From Thereva unica (lineage: Eukaryota > Arthropoda > Insecta > Diptera > Therevidae): 64,000 nt of DNA. The stretch is from the NCBI GenBank assembly GCA_949987705.1, contig OX465281.1, positions 99,852,326-99,916,325 on the forward strand. Reading direction: 5' to 3'. The notes below the pieces were generated by a model. The model had not been told where the DNA came from and did no database searches. It saw only the letters and a list, made by a program, of their open reading frames with translations. Within the stretch, counting starts at the first letter, position 1. Every line of letters begins with the position of its first letter. The position numbers and the translations under genes were made by a program. Shown in pieces: positions 1 to 10,400 of this stretch.

Positions 1-671
1 ACTTTATTTCCATCATCGATAACCCTCAGCTTTTTTATTATGTATTATCGAAACTCCAAGCCAAAGCTTCCAAATCTTGCAAGTTTTACCGAAAGCACAA
101 ACCGCAAAAAGAAAACAGACGCTAGCGCCGCCAAACATCAACACCCGCCATCCTCGCAGGTCCCATGATTACGCATCTACTTATAGATAATCAATGATAT
201 CTACTTACTCTATAATCAATGTGCATACTTTACTTTCGCGGGTTGGCATGCTGCATACTTTCAGGTGTCGGAAAGACGTAATTTAAAAATAAAAACAACA
301 GGCAAGTGATGAGAGCAAATTTATAACAAATAATTGATTTTTTAGAAACATATTTATTATTTTCTAGCGAGGATTTCGTGTAACAGTGCAAAAAATAACA
401 CGTAACTTCCGTTTAATTTCGTCTTTCATCGGCATCGAAATAGGCGCTACATGAAATTTCCCTTGTCGTTTTTTTAATGAACTCAAAGCTCTCAAAACCC
501 AGTTCATTAAAAAAACACGGCTAATATTATTAAACTAATGTTGTAAACCCATTCCCATTAATTTTAGAGGTTTACAACAGAAATTCGCAGCTTAAAACTT
601 AAATCAGTGTAACTATTGCCATCTAACAAGATAACCTGAAAGATGTTTGTCCATATCTACTTATTCTATAA
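1..671. other. AT-rich flank with two small hairpins, no gene
   Basis: No coding region is supported. Two compact hairpins are visible. One spans about 468-516, where a T-run followed by TTAATGAACT is mirrored by AGTTCATTAA and an A-run. The other spans 540-578, where GTTGTAAACC pairs with GGTTTACAAC. They may be tiny MITE relics. The last four bases (668-671, ATAA) are the left target duplication of the neighbouring Gypsy element. Confidence 0.5.
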
Positions 672-896
672 TGTAACTTAATATTTATTCAAATTTATTA
701 ATTATAATGCAGGATGTTTAACAATAATAAAAAATAAAAAGATAACTTCACACTCGCACTGACAACCATTCCCGTCGACGTCCCAACAGAAAGAGGAAGA
801 TAATAAAAGGGAACATTCTGAAGTTATGTATGCTGGTTTCTGCGTTGGCTACTGGCTGGCGCTACTGTCGGCATAGGGCGCCTCTTTTCAGTAACA
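672..896 (-). repeat. 3' LTR of the minus-strand Gypsy element
   Basis: A 225-bp LTR that starts TGTAAC and ends CAGTAACA on the plus strand. It is colinear without gaps with 3880-4104. The pol reading frame runs into it and stops at 824. Confidence 0.8.
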
Positions 897-3808
897 GTTC
901 GGCCAATCTGACTCACACAATCGTCCTCGATTTCGTCGTCTGATGAGTAGTCCTCGCTTTCTGATAAATCTTCTTGGTCCAAGTTTCCACACCATAGCTT
1001 TAAGCTATCTGAAGCGTAAACGGAATGGAATCGTCGCTGAGATCTTTGTATACCTGGAATATCTGTGATTATATAGCGGTCGTGTCCCAAGTCTTTTGCC
1101 ACCATATACGGTCCCTTATATTTTGCATCCAGTTTTCTCGATTCGCCTGTTGCAATTAGTGGTCGTATTATTAAGACTAGGTCGCCTTCGTTGTACTTGT
1201 AAGGTGTAGAATGTTTACTGTTGAAGCGGTCCGTTTGACGTCTTTGGGATTTCTCGATTGCGGTTGAAGCTTGATTTCGCAAAACGTCCACGCCGATTTT
1301 CTCTAGTTGGTTTTCATCATCATGAAGTGCCAATAATACCTTGTTGCCTAGCGGATCTCTTGGTTGGAATCCTAGCAGTAACTTATGCGGTGTCTGCTTG
1401 GTAGTGTCATTTATTGTCGAATTTATTCCCCACTGAATCGCTTGAAGATGGTCGTCCCATTTTCCTGTATCTTCTGACATTGTTGAAAGCGCATGTAAAA
1501 TCGTCCTATTGCATCGTTCGATCTGACCGTTTGCTCTTGGGGTCCTGACTGCAGTTTGCACATGTTTAATGTTATTCACGTAGCAGTATTCTCTAAACAT
1601 TTTTGAGGTAAAGGCTGTTCCTCGGTCCGTCACAATCCTCGTTGGTGATCCAAAATGTTTTGAGATTTCTCGTAGAACTTTAAGAACTGGCTTTGTGGAT
1701 GCATTTGGTACGGCTCGGAAGATTACATATTTCGTGAATCCATCGACGATTCCTAGGATGTACGAATTCTTCTTATTGGATTTGGGGAAAGGTCCCAAAT
1801 GGTCCATGTGTAACGTGTGCCATGGTACTGGTATTTTCTCGATACAGTGCAGTTCTCCTTCTGGTTTACCTGGTCTCTTTGTGTGATATGCACAGTCGAT
1901 ACATGCTGCTATGTAGCTTTTTACTTTTCGTCGCATTCTTGGGAACCAATAATCTTGTGCTAGTAGTTGAATCGTTCTAGAAACACCGAAATGTCCTATG
2001 TCGTCGTGGCAGGATTTAATGATTCTCCAAATTGCTGCTCTTGGTACTACCCATCGTAATTCTTCTCCAACCTTTTTATACAGGCGGTGTCGTTTCAAGG
2101 AATAATTTTTGTGTAATTGTTCTTCTTCGTGTGTAGTTGGTTTTCGTTTCAAAACGGTGATGATTGTGGCCAATTCGGAATCTTGCCGTTGCATCGTTGA
2201 GAGCCAATCGTCCTCGCTTATTTCGACGCTTAATACTTTCAGATCGGCAACATCACTATCCCTTGGCGATTCGTGGGGCTGCCTACTTAAAGCGTCAACA
2301 TGTTGCATTTTTCTTCCTTGACGGTATACGATATCGAAGTCGTATTCCATCAATCGTAGAAACCATCGAGCAATCCTTGGTATTAAGATTTTCTTTTCCA
2401 ACGTGGCCTTTAGTGATTCACAATCGGTGACCACTTTAAAATGCTTTCCTAGAAGATACGTTCGAAACCTATCGACTGACTCGACTACAGCTAGGGTTTC
2501 GAGTTCATAGCTGTGATAGTTACGTTCATGTGGTGACGTCTGCCGACTGTAATATGATACCGGCTTCAGCTCGCTATCAGAGTCTCGTTGCATTAGTACA
2601 CCTGCTATTCCCATTCGGCTAGCATCGGTATGCAGTTCATGCGGCTTTGTTGGATCGTACAATGTTAACAATGGTCGAGTAGAGAGAACCTCTTTCAGCT
2701 TGTCGAATGAGTTTTGCTGCTGTTGTGTCCAGTTAAATTCCGTATCTTTTCTGGTTAGTAAGGTTAATGGTTGGGCAATGTAAGCGTGACGTGGTACAAA
2801 CTTTCGGAAATAGCTCGTCAGGCCCAAAAACTGTCGAAGTTGGTGGATATTCTGTGGCTGACGAAAACATTTAACAGCTTCTATTTTTCTGTTGCTTGGA
2901 CGTATTCCCCTGGGCGTTACATCGTAGCCTAAAAATTCAATTTGATTAGTAAAGAAGTATGATTTACTCAACTTAAGCGTAAGGCCTTCTCCGGATAAGA
3001 TGGTAAGAAGTTCTCGGAGAGTCTTCATCCCATCAGCGAAATTTTCACACGGAATTAGCACATCGTCCATGTATACGATTAACTTTCCTCGTGGTAACTT
3101 GCGTTGAATCGTGTTCATTATTCGTTGAAAACAGGAAGGGGCGTTGGATAGTCCGAAGGGCATTCGTCGGAATTCGTATTCTCCATCAGAAGTCGTGAAA
3201 GCAGTATATTTTCGGGAACTCTCTGCGACTGGGATTTGATAATAACCCATAGCGAAATCTAGCTCGATGAAGTAGGCGCTTCCCTGGAGTTGGAGCAACA
3301 AGTCTTCTATAACGGGCAAGGGGTACTTGTCTTTTATTGTTACTTTATTTATGGGTCGGTAGTCCACGACCATGCGATCTTCACCATTCTTTTTCTTAAC
3401 CAAAAGTGCTGGCGATGCGTAGGGCGAATTAGATTCTTGGATAATGTTGGATACAAGAAGTTCGTCCACGATGTTCTTCATGGCCATTTGTTGACAATAT
3501 GCAAGACGATAAGGTCGCGCACAAATTGGATTATAATCGTTCAAACTGATTGCAAATTCATAAGAGACTGCGCACCCTAGTTCGTGTATATTCGTAGAGA
3601 AACACTTCCGGAATTCATTCACTAGTTTTAGTAATTGTTCGGTTTCTTTATTCGACAACGGACCACACTTAATGTCTTGAAGTCTAATTTCCGTAAATAA
3701 ATTGTCATTATTAGCTTTGTTTTTACCGTTTTTAAGGGAATTTTCATCACTCGCTTCGCTACTACCGATAAGTTGAACTTTGTTTTGCGGAGGTTCACTA
3801 AGTATCAA
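824..3808 (-). CDS. Ty3/Gypsy Pol (RT, RNase H, integrase), 994 codons
   Basis: An uninterrupted Pol frame for reverse transcription and integration of a Gypsy element. In order: a short leader; reverse transcriptase with FAMGYYQIPV and the catalytic YMDD at about residue 246; RNase H with LHTDASRMGIAGV; the integrase HHCC zinc-binding region near residue 600 (HDDIGHFG, then CIDC); and the DDE core, with D in HMDHLGPF (about 668), D in IVTDRGTAF (about 722) and E in NGQIERCNR (about 762). Gag and protease are missing upstream, so the product would lack its own capsid and maturation enzyme. The C-terminus extends into the 3' LTR and is acidic, then basic. An unbroken frame of this length suggests a recent copy. 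The exact Gypsy lineage is not assigned. Confidence 0.88.
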   Translation of the reverse strand: MILSEPPQNKVQLIGSSEASDENSLKNGKNKANNDNLFTEIRLQDIKCGPLSNKETEQLLKLVNEFRKCFSTNIHELGCAVSYEFAISLNDYNPICARPYRLAYCQQMAMKNIVDELLVSNIIQESNSPYASPALLVKKKNGEDRMVVDYRPINKVTIKDKYPLPVIEDLLLQLQGSAYFIELDFAMGYYQIPVAESSRKYTAFTTSDGEYEFRRMPFGLSNAPSCFQRIMNTIQRKLPRGKLIVYMDDVLIPCENFADGMKTLRELLTILSGEGLTLKLSKSYFFTNQIEFLGYDVTPRGIRPSNRKIEAVKCFRQPQNIHQLRQFLGLTSYFRKFVPRHAYIAQPLTLLTRKDTEFNWTQQQQNSFDKLKEVLSTRPLLTLYDPTKPHELHTDASRMGIAGVLMQRDSDSELKPVSYYSRQTSPHERNYHSYELETLAVVESVDRFRTYLLGKHFKVVTDCESLKATLEKKILIPRIARWFLRLMEYDFDIVYRQGRKMQHVDALSRQPHESPRDSDVADLKVLSVEISEDDWLSTMQRQDSELATIITVLKRKPTTHEEEQLHKNYSLKRHRLYKKVGEELRWVVPRAAIWRIIKSCHDDIGHFGVSRTIQLLAQDYWFPRMRRKVKSYIAACIDCAYHTKRPGKPEGELHCIEKIPVPWHTLHMDHLGPFPKSNKKNSYILGIVDGFTKYVIFRAVPNASTKPVLKVLREISKHFGSPTRIVTDRGTAFTSKMFREYCYVNNIKHVQTAVRTPRANGQIERCNRTILHALSTMSEDTGKWDDHLQAIQWGINSTINDTTKQTPHKLLLGFQPRDPLGNKVLLALHDDENQLEKIGVDVLRNQASTAIEKSQRRQTDRFNSKHSTPYKYNEGDLVLIIRPLIATGESRKLDAKYKGPYMVAKDLGHDRYIITDIPGIQRSQRRFHSVYASDSLKLWCGNLDQEDLSESEDYSSDDEIEDDCVSQIGRTVTEKRRPMPTVAPASSQRRNQHT

Positions 3809-3879
3809 GTTCCCATGATTTTCTTCTGCTTCGAGGACTGGACTATAATAAACTTAATAAACTATATAAACTATAATAA

Positions 3880-4104
3880 ACAAACTTAATATTTATTCAA
3901 ATTTATTAATTATAATGCAGGATGTTTAACAATAATAAAAAATAAAAAGATAACTTCACACTCGCGCTGACAACCATTCCCGTCGACGTCCCAACAGAAA
4001 GAGGAAGATAATAAAAGGGAACAGTCTGAAGTTATGTATGCTGGTTTCTGCGTTGGCTACTGGCTGGCGCTACTGTCGGCACAGGGCGCCTCTTTTCAGT
4101 AACA
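3880..4104 (-). repeat. 5' LTR of the minus-strand Gypsy element
   Basis: A 225-bp copy of 672-896. Three of the mismatches fall in the innermost bases (ACAAAC against TGTAAC), which suggests the inner edge was altered when gag was lost. The outer edge ends ACA and is followed by the ATAA duplication. Confidence 0.75.
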
Positions 4105-4108
4105 ATAA

Positions 4109-4212
4109 TCAATTTTTAGTACATAAATCATTAGTTCAGACATCAACCAGAGTTGTTACTGACAATCGTTGATTATGCTTTTTAACAGACAGATGGCGCA
4201 TAAATCATCACA
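4109..4212 (-). repeat. Inverted LTR fragment of a relative of the second Gypsy family
   Basis: Read on the minus strand from 4212, this begins TGTGATGATTTATGCGCC and continues with CATCTGT, AATCAACGATT, GTCTGAACTAA and TTTATGTACTAAA. It tracks the first 100 or so bases of the LTR at 4257, with several mismatches and small gaps. It is a diverged LTR end in opposite orientation, wedged between the first Gypsy element and a foldback arm. Confidence 0.7.
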
Positions 4213-4256
4213 ATATTTAATGTTTTGTGCGGTGATAGAATTAAAAGTGATTATAT
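4213..4256. repeat. Left foldback (MITE) arm, interrupted by the Gypsy insertion
   Basis: This arm (AATATTTAATGTTTTG, then GGTGATAGAATTAAAAGTGAT) is the near-perfect reverse complement of a segment at about 36,796-36,852 on the far side of the 3' LTR at 36,691. It ends with ATAT (4253-4256), the left half of the target duplication. It shows that the DNA left of 4257 and right of 36,691 was once continuous. Confidence 0.7.
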
Positions 4257-4736
4257 TGTGATGATTATGCGCCATCTGTTTGTCGAGAGGATGAATCAAC
4301 GATTTTCGGTTGTTGTCTGAACTAAGAATTTATGTACTAAACTAACGAGCGATAAGCGAAGACAACTTCAAGCTGGTCGAAACTTAAGGAAATAAAAGAA
4401 CATACCACAAGGAACCAGAAAACGAAGGTTCCAGAAAGTAGACAAAGGTGGAGCTGCCTATATAAAAGCGCCTGGCAGCCGCTATAGAGTCAGTTTTGAT
4501 TATAAAGGCGATACAAGTGTTTTAAAGTGAGAACAGTGAAAAGTAGTGAAATAAAAAGCGATAATTAGAATTGAATAGTGCGAAATATTAAATTTGCTAG
4601 TGATTATAGTGAACTCTAAGAATTGTGTTTATTTTTAAATTGTGTTTGGTTTGTAATAAATAAGTTTTGTTTGGATAATTAAAAAGTGTATTTCTTAATT
4701 AATCCTTCGAATCCGTTAACCCGTAAAAACGTTACA
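4257..4736 (+). repeat. 5' LTR of the long nested Gypsy element
   Basis: A 480-bp LTR (TGTGATGATT to TTACA), gap-free with the LTR at 36212-36691 and with about eight differences (roughly 1.7%). It contains a TATATAAAAG promoter-like box near 4460 and an AATAAA near 4656. A primer-binding-like TGGTGTCAGAAGTGGGAT starts at 4739, which marks it as a 5' LTR and not a solo LTR. The recognisable leader stops near 4786, where a LINE begins. Confidence 0.85.
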
Positions 4737-4738
4737 AT

Positions 4739-4757
4739 TGGTGTCAGAAGTGGGATT
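4739..4757 (+). other. Primer-binding site of the nested Gypsy element
   Basis: TGGTGTCAGAAGTGGGAT lies two bases past the LTR end. This is the usual position and form of the tRNA primer-binding site in insect LTR elements. The priming tRNA was not identified. Confidence 0.65.
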
Positions 4758-4878
4758 AATTAAGAGATAAGTGAAATAAGTGATCTTGAACCTCACCGAT
4801 GTATCTACACCTTGACGTGGTGGTGAGGCTTGCGTGGTCCCGTTAGGACGACCTGACTAAGATAGATACTTAAAAGCA

Positions 4879-5151
4879 ATGGATATAACAAAGGAAATTT
4901 GTACCCCAGGTGGTAAACCTGCAAGCCAGGGAAATCCACCCTCTACGGAGGTCGGCCTCACGGATTCTGGGGGAGGCCATCTATTGCTTACGAGGAACAG
5001 GGAAGTGGACGACTCGCATGTCAACGCAGTCACGCAGAGGTTTGGGCTAGGACAGCAAAGTGGACGGACGTGTGCTGTTCCGGTCCCAGTAAAACGCGCC
5101 GATAACGAAAAAAAAAACAAAAAGTGTGAAAAAAGTGCGGATTGTAACTAA
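4879..5151 (+). CDS. Possible short first ORF or leader frame of the LINE
   Basis: A 90-codon frame rich in Gly, Pro, Arg and Lys with a basic C-terminus, lying between the structured 5' end and the endonuclease/RT frame. No CCHC zinc knuckle or RRM is visible, so it does not look like a standard ORF1 protein. It could be a decayed ORF1 or simply an open stretch of leader. Its position is the only support. Confidence 0.3.
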   Translation: MDITKEICTPGGKPASQGNPPSTEVGLTDSGGGHLLLTRNREVDDSHVNAVTQRFGLGQQSGRTCAVPVPVKRADNEKKNKKCEKSADCN

Positions 5152-5409
5152 CAGAAAACGTGCACAAAAAACACTTAAAAAAACAAAAACAACAACAATA
5201 GTGAAATTAAAAACACGAGCGCAGTCTAACGCGAAGGCATCAATCACCCTTCACTAGACACGACCGGACCGACGAACGGCGCAAGTAAGTACCCTTGCTC
5301 CCTACCCTCTCTCAGACCCCGGACTTGCAGGTGCCGCGCCCAAAATCTGTCGGTCGATAAAATTTGCCCCGTTTCAAAAGGCATAACACTTTGACGCGGA
5401 CAAATTTTA

Positions 5410-8323
5410 TTGCCTCTGATGGATGCGGCAAGTGTAATTCCGGAAAATATCCCAAAGAATGTGGCGATTGGACCCGCGCAACCGAAGTCCCGTTACAAGT
5501 CAAGTTTTGGTATTGACTTTTGTAACATTCGTGGACTTCAAGCGAATTTCTCTTTTGTTGAGTGCCACTTATCTAATTACAAACCCCCAATCTTCGCACT
5601 TAGTGAAACCCAAATATCACCCGATAATGACTTAGGCTATTACCAGGTGTCGGGGTACACTTTAGTGCACAATCTCTCCCCCCATAGGGGTATTGCCATT
5701 TATGTTAGGGACGACGTGGCTTATTATAAAATACATTCAAGCACAACTTCAGATTTTAATTATCTTTGGATTAAAATCATTTTCCAAAGCCACGTCATAT
5801 TCTTCTGCTTCCTTTACAGAAGCCCTAACATAAGTAACGAAGCCTCCACCTTATCTTTTGATAATATTTCCGAACAAATCTCGGGATTTTTGTCGTCCAA
5901 TCCTGAGTGTGAAATCATCGTTGCGGGTGATTTCAATGTTCACAACGTTAAATGGCTGACTTACTCAAATGGCACCAGTATTTCTGGCAAGGACGTCGAG
6001 CTCTTTGCAGACATCAATAACTTGCATCAAATTGTGGATCATCCCACAAGAGTCCCTGATGTTGCTGATCAAGGAAGATATCTCCTTGATCTTTTTCTAA
6101 CTTCTCATCCAGCGCGTTACTCCGTCGAAGTTGATTCACCTCTCGGCAATTCAGACCACTGCCTAATCAGTGCTAACTTCCCATTCGAATTTCCCACCCC
6201 TCCCAAACCAGTTCGAAGAACTGTATGGCATTATGGGAAGGCCAATTGGCAGGGGCTTATTAATTTTTTCCAGTCTACAGACTGGAATCTGTGTTTCCGG
6301 AATAGAAACGCCAACTCTGCCGCTATCCGTATCACCCGGATCATACAGGCAGGAATGCATTTGTTCATTCCCCATTCTACCAAATCTGTGAAGCCTAGGC
6401 CCAACAGATGGTTTAATCGGGAATGTATGAATGCAATCAAAACTAAAGAAGCCGCCTTCCGAGCGTACAAGAGCTTCTCGAGTGAATCGCTCCGTTTAGA
6501 GTACATACAACAAAGAAATTCTTGTAAAACCGCCATCAAGAAAGTCAAAACCTTATTTGACAACAAATTGAGAAGTAAACTCCTAAATGCAACCTCCGGT
6601 AGCAAAAACTTCTGGTCCTTGGTAAGTTCCATCAAGAAGAATTTCACTACAACTTCAACCCCGTCCTTTATTCACAATGAGAAGGTAATAGCAGACAGCA
6701 AATCCAAGGCCAATTTATTAGCATCTATGTTCGCTTCGAATTCTTCTTTACCCGAAACTGATGTGCTACCCCCTGTTTCCGAGCGTAACGCCCATTCAAT
6801 GGACAGGGTTTTTTTCAGGACTCGAGAGGTGTACAGGTGCCTCAAAGAGCTCGATGCCAACAAATCCACTGGACCCGATAGTATACCCCCTATCGTCTTA
6901 AAACAATGCGCCTCACCTTTGGCTAAACCTCTGCGCAAATTATTTTCCCTGTCATATTTCTCCGGAGTTTATCCCGACTCTTGGAAACTTGCCCATGTTC
7001 AGCCCATACCGAAAAAAGGTGATTCCAGCGATCCCTCCAACTACCGCCCAATAGCAATTACTTCTATTCTCTCCAAAACCATGGAGACAATAATCAACAA
7101 AAAGCTTATGGGATATCTAGAATCCAATCTACTCATAAACGACAGACAGTATGGCTTCCGACGAAAAAGATCCACTGGCGATCTTTTAGTCTGTCTTACA
7201 GAACATCTCAGCCGTAGCCTGCATGGATCCGGTGAGTCTAGCCTGGTTGCTCTGGATATCTCCAAGGCTTTCGATAGAGTTTGGCACTCAGCCCTGTTAG
7301 CTAAACTCAAAGCTATTGGAGTTGACCCACTTCTACAGAAGTGGATTGAGAGTTTCCTTTCTGGCCGTTCAATCAAAGTGGTATTGGATGGCGTCAAATC
7401 CGCACCCCACACGATCTCTGCGGGGGTACCCCAGGGGTCAATTTTATCACCGGCCCTATTTCTCATATTTATAAATGGCCTTCTTTCAATCCGCTCCAAC
7501 CCACTTCTCAGCTTCGCTGACGACGGTACTCTACGTTACTCGTACAGCTTCGATACAAGACAGACTCATGCCAGATCCTGTCTTGATGATCGCGAACTAA
7601 TGTTCAACTCTATTAATAACGACATTGAACTTATTATAGAGTGGGGAAAAAAGAATCGTGTCAAATTCAACCCCTCCAAAACCAAGTACTGTCTTATATC
7701 CAAGAAGAAGATCAACACCTCACCATCCTTGTCAGTGGATGGCGTGGAACTAAAGGCCGACCCATCCCTACACATCTTAGGCGTGACATTAGCCAAAGAC
7801 TTGCGATGGAATGACCACATATTCCAAATCGCCAAACAAGCATCCCAGTGCTTGGGATTTCTTAAGAGGTGCAAGTTCCTCCTCCAGCCATCGGCCCGTG
7901 CTGTTATCTATAAATCCTACATTCGGCCTCTTCTCGAATATAACTCCCTCGTTTGGGGCGGCGCCCCAATAACCACCTTGGCATGGTTAGATAAAGTGCA
8001 AAAAAGGGCGCTCAAATGTAGCAGCACTGACAAAATTTTATCGCTACTATCATAGTGACTGTTCCTCCGAGTTAAACGCTCTCCTGCCTCCACAGCAATC
8101 TTATACCCGCAACACCAGATTAGCCCACTCGTCTCATTCCCTTCACCTGCAACTACCCCTTTCACGCACTCAACAAGATATGAATTCGTTTGTTAATAGA
8201 ACAACTCGACTGTGGAATAACCTCTCGCAGTCAGTATTTCCGAACTCCTACAACATCCAAGAGTTCAAACGCAGGGTTCATCACCACCTTCTTCAATACC
8301 CCCCCGTACCTTTTAATCCTTAA
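5410..8323 (+). pseudogene. LINE ORF2: AP endonuclease and reverse transcriptase, frameshifted near the end
   Basis: Encodes the enzyme that nicks target DNA and copies the LINE RNA onto it. The first in-frame ATG is at 5419. The AP-like endonuclease shows the ALSETQI Glu motif, AGDFNVHNVKW and GNSDHCLIS. The RT shows KSTGPDSIP, LVALDISKAFDRVWH, GVPQGSILSP and a FADDGTLRYSY catalytic box (7513 onward). The main frame stops at 8053-8055. The usual C-terminal tail (YRYYHSDCSSEL, then RTTRLWNNL) carries on in another frame to a TAA at 8321-8323, so a one-base indel near 8030-8040 breaks the gene. All catalytic motifs precede the break, so a shortened enzyme might still be made. Confidence 0.85.
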
Positions 8324-8467
8324 CCTATACCCCCTCCCCCTCATCCCTCCCCCGTACTAAGCTTACTGCTAGACATTGCACCATGACGTGACAAATGACA
8401 TGACGGACTAGTAGTACAAAGGGTGACTCCTAAGCTTAGCACTGCCACATAAAAAAAAAAAAAAAAA

Positions 8468-9514
8468 GTCACGCAGGAAAGCGTAGAAGCGGCGGCGAGC
8501 GAGCTAGTGAAGCTGAACCTGGAGGTATGCTCAGAGAAGGTGGACAATGCGATGCAGCAATGTGTCAAGAGGTCAGCCGGCTCTGGGCCTACGTTAGCGC
8601 AGGAATCCGACTCGGAAGCGAGGTTGCGAAAGCAGCTGAAGCAGAAGAGGAAGAGGGAGCGCAAAAGACAGAAGAAGGCAACTTCCTCTGTTGGGGGATC
8701 GGCCGAGTCCACTCCGGAGGAGGTGGGACCCACGAAGAGGTTTAGAGGTGAAAGTCTCTGCACCTCAGCCGTGGGTTCTACTGTCGAAGGGGAGGATAAG
8801 GCCAGGGAAAGGAAGGGTGGACAACTTCAACCTGTAAAACAGGGAGGAGTCAACCCTTCTGTCTCGGGGGTCGTGCGTGCGGAGCCTGTGGCGGAGAATA
8901 CCTACGCAGGCATAGCAGGCTGTGACCTCCGTTTGGGTGTGACCGACGATGGAAGGGAGGAGGGTCTGGGCACGAAGCAGGTAACCGTTTTTAAAGCGGC
9001 CCTGCTCAAGGCACAAGACTCTCTGCCTGACAACGCTGGCGACATCGGTATTACCGAGGTAGACTTGGAGGACGGGGTCATTGCACTCAGGTGCGTGAAC
9101 CAAAAATCCAAGGCCTGGCTGTACGAAGCTGTCGGAAAGATGACTGACCTATGGGAAGGAGTCAATCTGAGAGTGGAGCGCCTTCACATCCTTAAGGATG
9201 TGAGGAGGATGATCATCCGAGTTCCCGGTTCGCCGGAGAGCAAGGAAACCATCCTAGCCAGATTACGTCGTCAAAATGCCTGTGTGACGGACACTTCTAA
9301 GTGGAGGGTCAGTCGCATAGGCAGATATGGTGACGCGAAAAACGACGGTACCATTCTCACCGTATGGTGTCCAAAGGAGGAGGCGGAGGCGGTCAGGCGT
9401 GCAGGGGGGAAACTCAACTGCGGGCTGGACCTTGCCTACGTGCGATTCCAGAAGGACAAGCCGGAGGAAATGGTAGAGCCGGCCGGAAAGGCAGCTGAAC
9501 AAGGGGACAAGTGA
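8468..9514 (+). CDS. LOA ORF1 protein (DUF4780-like), N-terminally truncated
   Basis: The presumed nucleic-acid-binding ORF1 product of the LOA element. The frame is open from 8468 with no early ATG. The N-terminal third is charged, with a Lys/Arg-rich run (KQKRKRERKRQKKA). The folded C-terminal half includes VDLEDGVIALRCVNQKSKAWL and a following RMIIRVPG strand, the pattern of the DUF4780 domain of fly LINE proteins. No CCHC knuckle is seen. The stop TGA at 9512-9514 is followed after one base by the ATG of ORF2, a spacing that suits termination-reinitiation. Confidence 0.7.
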   Translation, partial: VTQESVEAAASELVKLNLEVCSEKVDNAMQQCVKRSAGSGPTLAQESDSEARLRKQLKQKRKRERKRQKKATSSVGGSAESTPEEVGPTKRFRGESLCTSAVGSTVEGEDKARERKGGQLQPVKQGGVNPSVSGVVRAEPVAENTYAGIAGCDLRLGVTDDGREEGLGTKQVTVFKAALLKAQDSLPDNAGDIGITEVDLEDGVIALRCVNQKSKAWLYEAVGKMTDLWEGVNLRVERLHILKDVRRMIIRVPGSPESKETILARLRRQNACVTDTSKWRVSRIGRYGDAKNDGTILTVWCPKEEAEAVRRAGGKLNCGLDLAYVRFQKDKPEEMVEPAGKAAEQGDK

Positions 9515-9515
9515 A

Positions 9516-10400
9516 ATGGAATCCTCGTCAGCTGGGAGGGAGGTGGGCCAGTTCCGGCAATTAAAGGTTTGCCAGTTGAATCTACACCATAGCAGAGCAG
9601 CATCAGCAATGATGACGCGAGGCTTCGGTGAGATGAAGCTGGATATTGCTCTCATACAGGAACCCTGGATCTACAAGGGTAGGATTAGGGGACGAATGAA
9701 TGAGTGAGGACGTGTGTGCTGGTGAAACACGGAGTGCAGGCGGTTTTACTGCCGCACTTGTGCACACCAGATCTCACAGCAGTACGCGTAGGTACTGGAA
9801 GTGGGGCTTTCATTCTAGCCTCAGCCTACCTTCCGTACGATTCGCCAGATCCTCCACCCACCAGGGAGTTGGAAATTCTGGGTATCACCTGTGGCGAAAA
9901 AGGCACAGGGCTAATAGTTGGTTGCGACGCAAATGCACACAACACGGTGTGGGGAAGCACCAACGACAACCATAGAGGAGAGCCTTTGCTCGAATTTGTG
10001 GAATGCAACAATCTAGTTATTGCAAATAGAGGGGTAGAACCAACCTTCGTCGATGCTAGTCGAAGGGAAGTCATAGATATAACTCTATGCAGCAACCGGA
10101 TGTTGACAAGATTGACCAACTGGGAGGTGATGGATCGGACGACTATGTCAGATCACAGAGCCATTTCATTTGAGATAGCGTACGGAACCCCGGGCAGAGG
10201 AGACGGAATTAGAACAACGAGAATTCCCCGCAACACGGACACGTCTAGATATACTGAAATGTTGCGCAGGAATCTCGGGGAGCGTGTGCCAAGGGCACCG
10301 AAAACCACAAGAGAAGCAGAGTCTCAGTTGCATGTCCTGCACACAGCGATAGAGAACGCTTTTCGAGTGGCGTGTCCTCTTACGTCAGTGGATGACCATG
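9516..10400 (+). pseudogene. LOA ORF2 N-terminal part: AP endonuclease, frameshifted
   Basis: Starts at ATG 9516, one base after the ORF1 stop. The endonuclease begins with VCQLNLHHSRAA and ALIQEPWIYKG, stops around 9705, and resumes in another frame with VKHGVQAVLLP, GCDANAHNTVWGS and MSDHRAISFEI. That is one frameshift near 9700. The frame is then cut at 10400 by the BEL/Pao LTR. The RT and RNase H parts lie 9.5 kb downstream. Confidence 0.8.
10396..10400 (+). other. Target duplication CCATG, left copy
   Basis: CCATG immediately before the TG of the 5' LTR, repeated at 19880-19884 immediately after the CA of the 3' LTR. Five bases is the usual BEL/Pao duplication. Confidence 0.9.

Larger units (their letters stand above)
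672..4104 (-). mobile_element. Ty3/Gypsy LTR retrotransposon lacking gag and protease
   Basis: A compact minus-strand LTR retrotransposon. Two 225-bp direct repeats (672-896 and 3880-4104) begin TG and end CA in the outer copy and differ at only about six positions. ATAA flanks both sides (668-671 and 4105-4108), the 4-bp duplication expected for Gypsy. Only a pol frame lies between them. There is no gag, no aspartic protease and no recognisable primer-binding site next to the right LTR, where an AT-rich stretch (about 3822-3879) follows instead. The element therefore looks internally deleted between its 5' LTR and the reverse transcriptase. Confidence 0.85.
4787..8467 (+). mobile_element. 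Non-LTR retrotransposon (CR1/Jockey-type LINE), nearly full length
   Basis: A LINE with a structured 5' leader, a short possible first frame, an endonuclease/RT frame, a 3' UTR and a terminal A-run (about 8451-8467). The leader opens with CCTCACC, later mirrored by GGTGAGG. The 3' UTR ends in a poly(A) run directly abutting the LOA element at 8468. No target duplication could be found, so its edges against its neighbours are inferred. The clade (CR1, Jockey or Nimb-like) is not settled by eye. Confidence 0.75.
8468..10400 (+). mobile_element. LOA-clade LINE, 5' half (ORF1 and endonuclease)
   Basis: The left part of one LOA-type LINE whose right part resumes at 19885. It begins abruptly after the poly(A) of the previous LINE, with ORF1 already open, so its 5' end is missing. 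It is cut at 10400 by the BEL/Pao element, whose CCATG target duplication (10396-10400 and 19880-19884) lies within LOA ORF2. Joined across that insertion, the order is ORF1, endonuclease, RT, RNase H and a zinc-finger-like tail, as in LOA elements. Confidence 0.85.

Noticed and set aside
4109..4212. Interpretation as part of the Gypsy element at 672-4104
   Set aside because: That element's LTR ends at 4104 with a target duplication; this fragment matches the other Gypsy family's LTR in reverse orientation.
4257..4736. Interpretation as a solo LTR
   Set aside because: A primer-binding site follows directly, and the flanking ATAT and foldback arm match the far side of the LTR at 36,212-36,691, which favours a 5' LTR of a nested element.
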